This document shows positions 57,549-64,000 of a stretch of 64,000 nucleotides of DNA, one piece after another. Source of the stretch: Gautieria morchelliformis (lineage: Eukaryota > Basidiomycota > Agaricomycetes > Gomphales > Gomphaceae); the NCBI GenBank assembly GCA_015179125.1, contig WHVA01000238.1, positions 100,714 through 164,713 of the forward strand, in the 5' to 3' direction. Positions within the stretch are counted from its first letter, which is position 1; each line of letters begins with the position of its first letter. The position numbers and the translations under genes are program-made. The notes below the pieces were generated by a model, which did not search any database, was not told where the DNA came from, and saw only the letters and a list, made by a program, of their open reading frames with translations.

Positions 57549-60500
57549 ATGTGAGTATCCTTGATAAAAAAATTTTTTTTGGCTTGATTTGAAACTGACT
57601 GTAATCTAAGGGAGCCCTCTACACCAGAGCGTGATAGGCAGGAGGAGCGTGCTCTGGAGCGTCAGCGGCGGTTGCCAATGACGTCCCCTTCTGTGCGTCG
57701 TCGGGATAGGGTTCTCGCTGCAGCTCAAGAACGTCTTCGAAATCCTGACCCTCCACCTCCTCAGCCATTTCCTCGACCTCTACTCCCTCAGGACAATGCA
57801 ATTCCTTGGCCTCCTGTGGCTGGACCTTCAAATGCCATTCCACCTGATCTAAGTCCTCGGGATGCTGTACGTGCCATACAGGAACGGTTAGCAGATATGC
57901 CTCTAGCACCTGTGCGTCAGAGACATCCCCTGTTAGCACCGCCACCTGTTCCTGTAGGCTCTGCAGCAGTAGCGGCACTGCGGGCCCAGGCTGCTAATGC
58001 CCAGATAGCACCTCCTCCTGTCCCTGTAGGCTCTGCGGCGGTAGCTGCCTTGCAGGTCCAGGCTGCTAATGCCCAGATAGCACCTCCTCCTCCCGTCCCT
58101 GTAGGCTCTGCAGCGGTAGCTGCCTTGCGGGTCCAGGTCGCTAATGCCCAGATAGCACCTCCTCCTCCGTCCCTGTAGGCTCTGCAGCGTAGCTGCCTTG
58201 CGGGCCCAGGCTGCTAATATCAATCCTAGACCTCTGCCACAACAAAGACAGGCACGACGGCGCGCACGACACCCTGAACCTCTCCCAGATCAAATGCCAC
58301 TCCAGCAGCAGCCTGCACCACAACAACCTGTACCTCCTCTGCCTCCAGGGCCCCCTGTGCCTCCACAGCCTCTGCATCCACCTGCTCCTCCTCAGCCCCC
58401 TCCACTTCCACCGCCTCCACCAATGCCTTTAAGAACCCTTCCGCTAGCACATCGCCCTTTGATTGAACAACAGATTGCACCTCATGACCTTGGTGCTATG
58501 GATGACAAATGTCCAAAATGTAAAGCATGGCATTGGAAGGCAGAGCGTCTGTCCGACTCTACCATTGCTGAGCCCAAATTTGGTATATGTTGTTCAAAGG
58601 GCCAGATACACCTTGAATTGTTGATGGAACCTCCAGAACCACTAAAGACTCTTTTGGTCAGCCAAGACAGGCGTGGCAAACAGTTTAGAGAAAAGATTCG
58701 GAACTATAATGCTGCACTGGCATTTGTCTCTGTGGGAGTGAACATAGATGACAAGGTCGTGAATAGACCTGGGCCATATGTCTTCAAAATTCAGGGAGGC
58801 CTCTATCATATTCATGGCGCTCTTCTTCCTACTCAGGGTCAGGATAGGCCACCCAGCTATGCGCAGCTCTACTTTTATGATCCAGCAGAGGCTTTGCGAC
58901 GTAGGGAGGCCAATAACAGTTTTGATCCTTTGGATTCAGATGTTTTAAGTGACCTCCAAGAAATGATGCAGGCTCACAATCCATTGGTTCCAATCTATCA
59001 GCAGGCGATGGAAAGGCTTAGGAACCAGCCAGATAGGTTGACTGTGGAGGCCAGACTCACCTACAGAGCACATACAGACCAGAGAAGATATAATATTCCT
59101 ACAGCAGATGAGATTGCCATTGTGCTCCCTGGAGAAGGTGTGCCTGGAGGCACTAGAGACATTGTCATTCAGCTTAGAGGTGGAGAACTGCAACGAATTC
59201 AGGCCGAACATGCTTTGTATGCACCACTACACTATGTGCTTCTCTTTCCCAGAGGTGAATCAGGCTGGGATTGGGACATTCCACGGATAGACCAAGCTCT
59301 TCCACGACAAGGCCAGGAGGGGGAGGAGGAGGAGGACCCTTCAAGTGACAGGCGTGTGACCATGTCAAAATACTATCGTTATCGTCTTTTTCCAAGGGAG
59401 GGTGAAGCTGAAACTCTCTTCCTAGCTGGCAAGCTCTTTCAGCAATACATTGTGGATGCTTGGGCAGCGACTGAACAGCAGAAGCTAAATTGGATCAAAT
59501 ACCATCAACACGAGCTGCGAGCTGAGGTCTACAATCAGATGATTGATACATTTGGACCTGAGGACAATCAGGCCAATCCAGCTAACTTGGGACAAAAGGT
59601 CATCTTGCCTGCTACATTTACTGGGAGCGCCAGGGATATGAACGAGAATTTTCAAAATTCAATGGCAATCACTAGGAAGCATGGTCCAGCAGATGTCTTT
59701 GTGACAATGACAGCAAACCCCCAGTGGAAAGAAATCAAAGATGCTCTCAAGCCAGGCCAGACTCCCAGTGATCGTCCTGACTTGGTTGCAAGGGTTTTTC
59801 ATCTCAAGAAGGAGCAATTGATCAAACGTATCATGAAGGATGGTATCCTTGGTCGCACAGTTGCACGTGTCCATGTGATCGAATTCCAGAAGCGGGGGCT
59901 CCCTCATATGCACCTTCTTATATGGTTTAAAGAGGAGGATAAGATCAGGACACCAGAAGCTGTGGATGCTTTGGTTTGGGCTGTGTTTCCTGATCAGCAA
60001 GAGCATCCAAGGCTCTACAAATTAGTTTGTGATCTAATGACTCATGGCCCCTGTGGACAAGCGCGTCCTCGGGCTTCTTGCATGACAGAGGGCAAGTGTT
60101 CTAAACATTTCCCAAAGGAATTTCGTGAGGTGACATCTGTCACTGAAGATGGCTATCCAAAGTATCGCCGTCCTAATGATGGCAGACAGCATAATGTCAG
60201 AGGCAACATCATGGACAACCGCGACGTGGTTCCCTATTGTCCCACCCTCCTCTTGGAATTTGAATGCCATATTAATGTGGAACCCACATTCAATGTGCGC
60301 TCTATCAAGTACATTCACAAGTATATGTACAAGGGGCCTGACAGGACCACAATGACCATTAATAAGGAGAGGGATGAGGTTAAACAGTACCTCGATGCAC
60401 GCTATGTCAGCTCACATGAAGGTGCTTGGAGACTGCTGGAATATAAAATGCATGTTCAGGTCCCTCCTGTCATGGCACTTCCAGTCCATTTGCCAGGCCA

Positions 60501-62640
60501 GCACAATGTGATATTTGATCCTCATATGGATCCAGGCATGGCTTTGCAGAGGGCAGAGGATGCTAAGACCATGCTCATGGCCTATTTTGAAGCCAATGAC
60601 AGATATCCTGAGGCACGTGAACTACTCTATGTGGAATTTCCTGAGCACTATGTTTGGAAAAAGCAAGCCAAGCGGTGGCAGCCTCGCCAGCGGGGTTTCA
60701 GTCTTGGTCGCCTTCATTTTGCAAGTCCAGCCTCTGGAGAGCGCTTTTTCTTGCGAACCCTCCTTACAGTTGTCAGAGGCGCAACGTCATTTGAGGAGCT
60801 TAGATCCTTTGATGGTGACCTTTGTCCTACTTACAAGGCTGCATGCCTGGCAAGGGGCCTGTTAGAAGATGATTCAGAGTGGACACAGTGTCTTCAGGAG
60901 GCTGCACATATACAAACAGGTTTCCAGCTCAGGAGGTTATTTGTCACTATTCTCCTTCGGTGTAACCCTGCTCGGCCTGCTCAAATCTGGGAGGAGTTTC
61001 AGGAGCGTATTTGTGATGACCTGGAGTATCAGCTTCAAAATAGGCATGGCATTCACCATCCTACCAATGATCAAATCTATGACTTTGGTCTCTTTCTCAT
61101 TGACAAGATCATACGTCAGGGGGGGAAGTCTCTGGATGAGTTCCCAGATATGCCACAGATAATGGGGCACTGGGAGGGATTGGTAGGGAACCGTTGGATA
61201 GCTGAGCAGCGGGACTATGACCCAGCTACAGAGCTGGAAAAAGCCGCCACCAATATTGACAAGCTTAATGCAGAACAGAGGCGTGTCCATGATGAGATCC
61301 TCCATTCAGCCATAAATGGAGAGGGTCTTCTGTTCTTTGTCAATGGCCCTGGTGGTACAGGCAAAACTTTTACCTGGAACACCCTGGCTCATTCTATCAG
61401 AGGAAGGGGTCTTATTGTCCTATGCATTGCATCTTCAGGAATTGCAGCATTGCTTCTAATTGGGGGCAGAACATCACATGCTATGCTCAAGATTCCAATT
61501 CTGATTCATGAGGGTTCTCTATGTGACATCAAAAGAGGCTCACCATTGGCAGAACTTCTCAAGCAGGTCCATTTGATCATATGGGATGAGGTGCCTATGC
61601 AGCATCGTCATGTAGTTGAAGCTGTCGACAGAACCTGCAGGGATGTCCTAGATCGTCCAGATCGTCCATTTGGTGGTATTACTGTGGCTTGGGGTGGAGA
61701 TTTCCAGCAAACTCTGCCTGTCGTTCCTCGAGGTAACAAGGAGGAGATCGTGGGTGCTTCTATCCAAAGATCTCCTTTGTGGCATCATGTCAAGGTCCTC
61801 CATCTTACTCAAAATATGCGAGTCGACCCTCATGATCCCCAGAGTGAACAATTTGCTCAGTGGCTCTCTGATGTTGGTCAGGGAAAGGATCTCCCTTTGG
61901 ACAATTCATTCACACTTCCTCAGCACATGATCTGTGGACCACAGGTGTCAGATCTCATTGCAGCTATCTATCCTAACATTGGTACTGGGGAGGCACTCCA
62001 AGACAAATACTTTTTGGAACGTGCCATCCTTTGCCCTCGCAATATGGAAATGGATGAGATTAATGCTGAGGTGCTCAATGTATTCCCTGGGGATGAGCGT
62101 CTCTATCCCAGTGCGGACTCGGTCAAAGGAAATGAAGATGGCAATGTGTATCCTGTGGAGTATCTTAACTCACTCAACATGGGTGGGCTTCCTCCATCTC
62201 AACTCAGGCTTAAACCTGGAGTGGTACTCATGCTTCTTCGGAATATTGACCTTGGTCGTGGACTCTGCAATGGTACAAGGTTGCGTCTCATCAATATGAC
62301 CAACAGGGTACTCTTTGTGAGGATCATTTCTGGACCATTTGCAGGAGAGACTGCATTTATCCCTAGGATGACAGTGACACCCACCTCAGACCAATTGCCA
62401 TTTGAGCTCCAGCGTCGCCAGTTTCCTGTCAGGCTGGCCTTTGCCATGACTATCAACAAGTCTCAAGGGCAGTCTCTTGGCACGGTAGGCATAGACTTGC
62501 GATACGTGGTATTTTCACATGGACAGTTGTATGTTGCAGTGTCAAGGGGCACTAATTGGAACAGAGTCCATATTCTTTTAGGGGAGGGGAACAAAACTTC
62601 TAATATTGTATACAAAGAAGTGTTGCTGAAGCCTGATTAA
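57549..62640 (+). pseudogene. Divergent Helitron Rep-helicase gene with two 1-bp deletions near the N-terminus
   Basis: Start codon split by an intron (AT 57549-57550, intron 57551-57610 with GTGAGT...CTAAG, then G GAG CCC). The first frame runs to 58178 through an Arg-rich start and three VPVGSAAVAALRAQAANAQIA units of about 75-78 bp. In the last unit one C (near 58168) and one G (near 58189) are missing relative to its neighbours, which shifts the frame. From 58198 a frame of 1480 codons is open to 62640. Numbering from 58198: zinc-binding C105, C108, C131, C132; HUH H570 and H572; Tyr705 and Tyr709; Walker A GPGGTGKT 1050-1057; Walker B D1130-E1131; motif VI VAVSRG with R1450. All catalytic motifs are present, so only the N-terminal repeat region is damaged. 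An internal start could still give an active core. Confidence 0.9.
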
Positions 62641-62738
62641 ATATGTATTTCCATTTGTATTTAATGTATGTAGTTGCATTTCACCAAATAATTCTTTGAT
62701 TCTATTAACTACCCATGTGCAATGTTAACCCTAAATAA

Positions 62739-62768
62739 CCCGGTGCGAAGCACGGGTCTATTGGCTAG
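62739..62768 (+). other. 3' terminus of Helitron F and right border of the array
   Basis: CCCGGTGC-GAA-GCACGGG (one bulged base), then TCTATTGG, CTAG and T62769. Flanking sequence beyond has no Helitron features. Confidence 0.85.
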
Positions 62769-64000
62769 TCACCCAAGGAAGAAGCAACGCTTGGGACGTA
62801 AATTCCCAATATAATATTATAGAGGTCGCATGATAAAAACAGGCACGTAAAAACAGGCACAGCTCGTGCATGGATGGATAGCTGATTACTGATCTCAGGC
62901 ATTTGCAATTTGATTCCCAATGCAGCTCTTTGCTCATCCTGTTAGGAAAGTCGACAGGAGGCTGACGGAATGTATATAAACATGTTCTATAAAGTTCCTT
63001 TGTCGTGTCCAGAATGGCAGTTCTACATGCATAAAAAAGTAGTGGAAAAGGCTTTCCATTCGATGAAATGTATATCATTTAAATTTTTACCCTACTTATT
63101 TGTAAAATAGCAGCATAGTGAAAAAAATATTCATGTGGAACGAGGGCCCGGGCTTCATAAGCTTACAACAAAACCTAATCTATTTTTCAAATAATATTTT
63201 CTAAATGATTTTCTTGACGTGGTACGTACAGTTGGTGGCAAAACTTTGGTCACGGAGGTTGAATGGGAGACGTTCCTCTCAACGATCGATCCGAGCATAC
63301 GTCAAAGTACATGACAAGTATCATACTCATCCGTAGCGGCGCTCGTGCGCCAATCCCCGACTCCGCTTCGGGGACCACAACTTGGAAAAAAACAAGAGAT
63401 AATGATGAGAAAATACAATCGGCACTATTGGTGGAGTCTAATCAGCTCGTATATATGTCGCTGAACGTACCTGCATTCTTTTGATATCAACGCCAGTCCA
63501 TGCCCAAAGAGCGATGTCCAGGAACATAGGAATCCAAGCGAGCTTGTGTCGACAGAACCCTCGGAGTAGTGGACGAGATAAGATATGTAAAGGAGGAGGG
63601 CTAAAAACATGTAAGCGGCCTAAAAGAGAACATGAGCCCGAGATAACAATGAGAAAATACAACCGTGCAATGCGTATTGTCATCGTTATCTTGGGCTCGT
63701 GTTGACAAGCAAGATAGGAAGATATTACGCAGGGTAAAGAAAAAAAGAGGTTCATAATTAAGATAATCCGTCCAGGATCGTTGGAATCCGAGCGAGGTTG
63801 TGTCGACAGAACCCCCTCCTTTCAGTCGGAGTCGGGGATTACTGGTATACCTGGATGCCCTAGGTTCCTCAATGTACTTTCAGGCGGCCAGGGGTCGAGT
63901 TGACATCGAGTCTGGGGGCCGATTACTAAAACTACGACCTGCACCTTGCTCAAGGTGTTTTGGCAGGAACAATCGCATTCAGGGCCCAATACTCTTTCAA
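62769..64000. other. Right flank of the Helitron array, unrecognised
   Basis: No gene is recognised. A minus-strand frame at 63755-63438 contains a hydrophobic stretch (AWIPMFLDIALWAWTG) followed by a possible splice donor (CAG/GTACGT at about 63470), but nothing identifies a family. A 45-bp direct repeat (63516-63560, 63770-63814) and a 19-bp inverted repeat (63634-63652, 63680-63698) are present. Confidence 0.35.

Larger units (their letters stand above)
55527..62768 (+). mobile_element. Helitron F: divergent autonomous-type element
   Basis: 7242 bp. 5' TCTATAGTATAAAGTTCTAG directly after the CTAG of element E; shares GGTTGTGGGC at +25 with the other units. The 3' end has a different hairpin (CCCGGTGC-GAA-GCACGGG, 62739-62756), then TCTATTGG and CTAG (62765-62768), followed by T. 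A long repeat-rich leader (about 2 kb) precedes a RepHel only moderately similar to the others, so this is a second Helitron family that joined the array. Confidence 0.88.

Noticed and set aside
15035-62768. Giant cargo transposon (Starship-like) interpretation of the block
   Set aside because: No tyrosine-recombinase captain gene and no cargo genes; every unit has Helitron ends.
62758-63078. Minus-strand 106-codon frame at the right border
   Set aside because: It crosses the Helitron terminus and shows no family features.

Overview
The window looks like a transposon-dense segment of an Agaricomycete (basidiomycete) genome. The reasons are 50-60 nt GT-AG introns, a chromodomain Ty3/gypsy element carrying an antisense spliced ORF, a Ty1/copia element, and Helitrons encoding a Rep-helicase (RepHel) protein. 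Only one ordinary host gene is recognised: a seven-exon flavin-dependent monooxygenase on the minus strand (12546-14628).

Layout. 1-5946: a decayed Ty3/gypsy element (pol with RT, RNase H, integrase and chromodomain; an antisense cysteine-rich ORF; a 458-bp LTR), itself interrupted by a 937-bp solo LTR with a perfect 5-bp target duplication. 6264-10765: a complete and apparently very young Ty1/copia element on the minus strand, with 221-bp LTRs that I read as identical, target duplication CCCCT and an uninterrupted 1340-codon gag-pol. 10766-11115: a relic of a Ty3-type gag. 11116-12545: nothing recognised. 12546-14628: the monooxygenase. 15035-62768: about 47.7 kb made entirely of Helitrons and their debris. 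62769-64000: unrecognised DNA with short repeats.

The Helitron block is the outstanding feature. Except for the first element (minus strand), all units point the same way and are joined end to end: the 3' CTAG of one element, preceded by a CCCGCGC-GAA-GCGCGGG hairpin, is followed directly by the 5' TC of the next. Five units carry RepHel genes. The one at 49497-55526 has an uninterrupted frame of about 1660 codons. Those at 23892-30109 and 38608-44565 have frameshifts. The one at 15035-18604 has a large in-frame internal deletion plus a nonsense codon. The one at 55527-62768 belongs to a clearly different family. Between them lie non-autonomous units of two types: type I, starting TCTAAGAG, and type II, starting TCCTATAGG. 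They share subterminal palindromes, a CACGTG/TATA promoter-like block, leader-like A/T-rich repeats and long 17- or 21-bp minisatellites. A higher-order order of units (type II, LTR debris, type I, autonomous) recurs, so segmental duplication probably helped build the array.

In all five RepHel genes the predicted start codon is split by an intron after AT. The unspliced RNA would read ATG followed immediately by a stop. This arrangement is shared by two divergent Helitron families and would make translation of the transposase depend on splicing. How the units work together is inference: the RepHel proteins presumably act in trans on the non-autonomous units, which share their termini.
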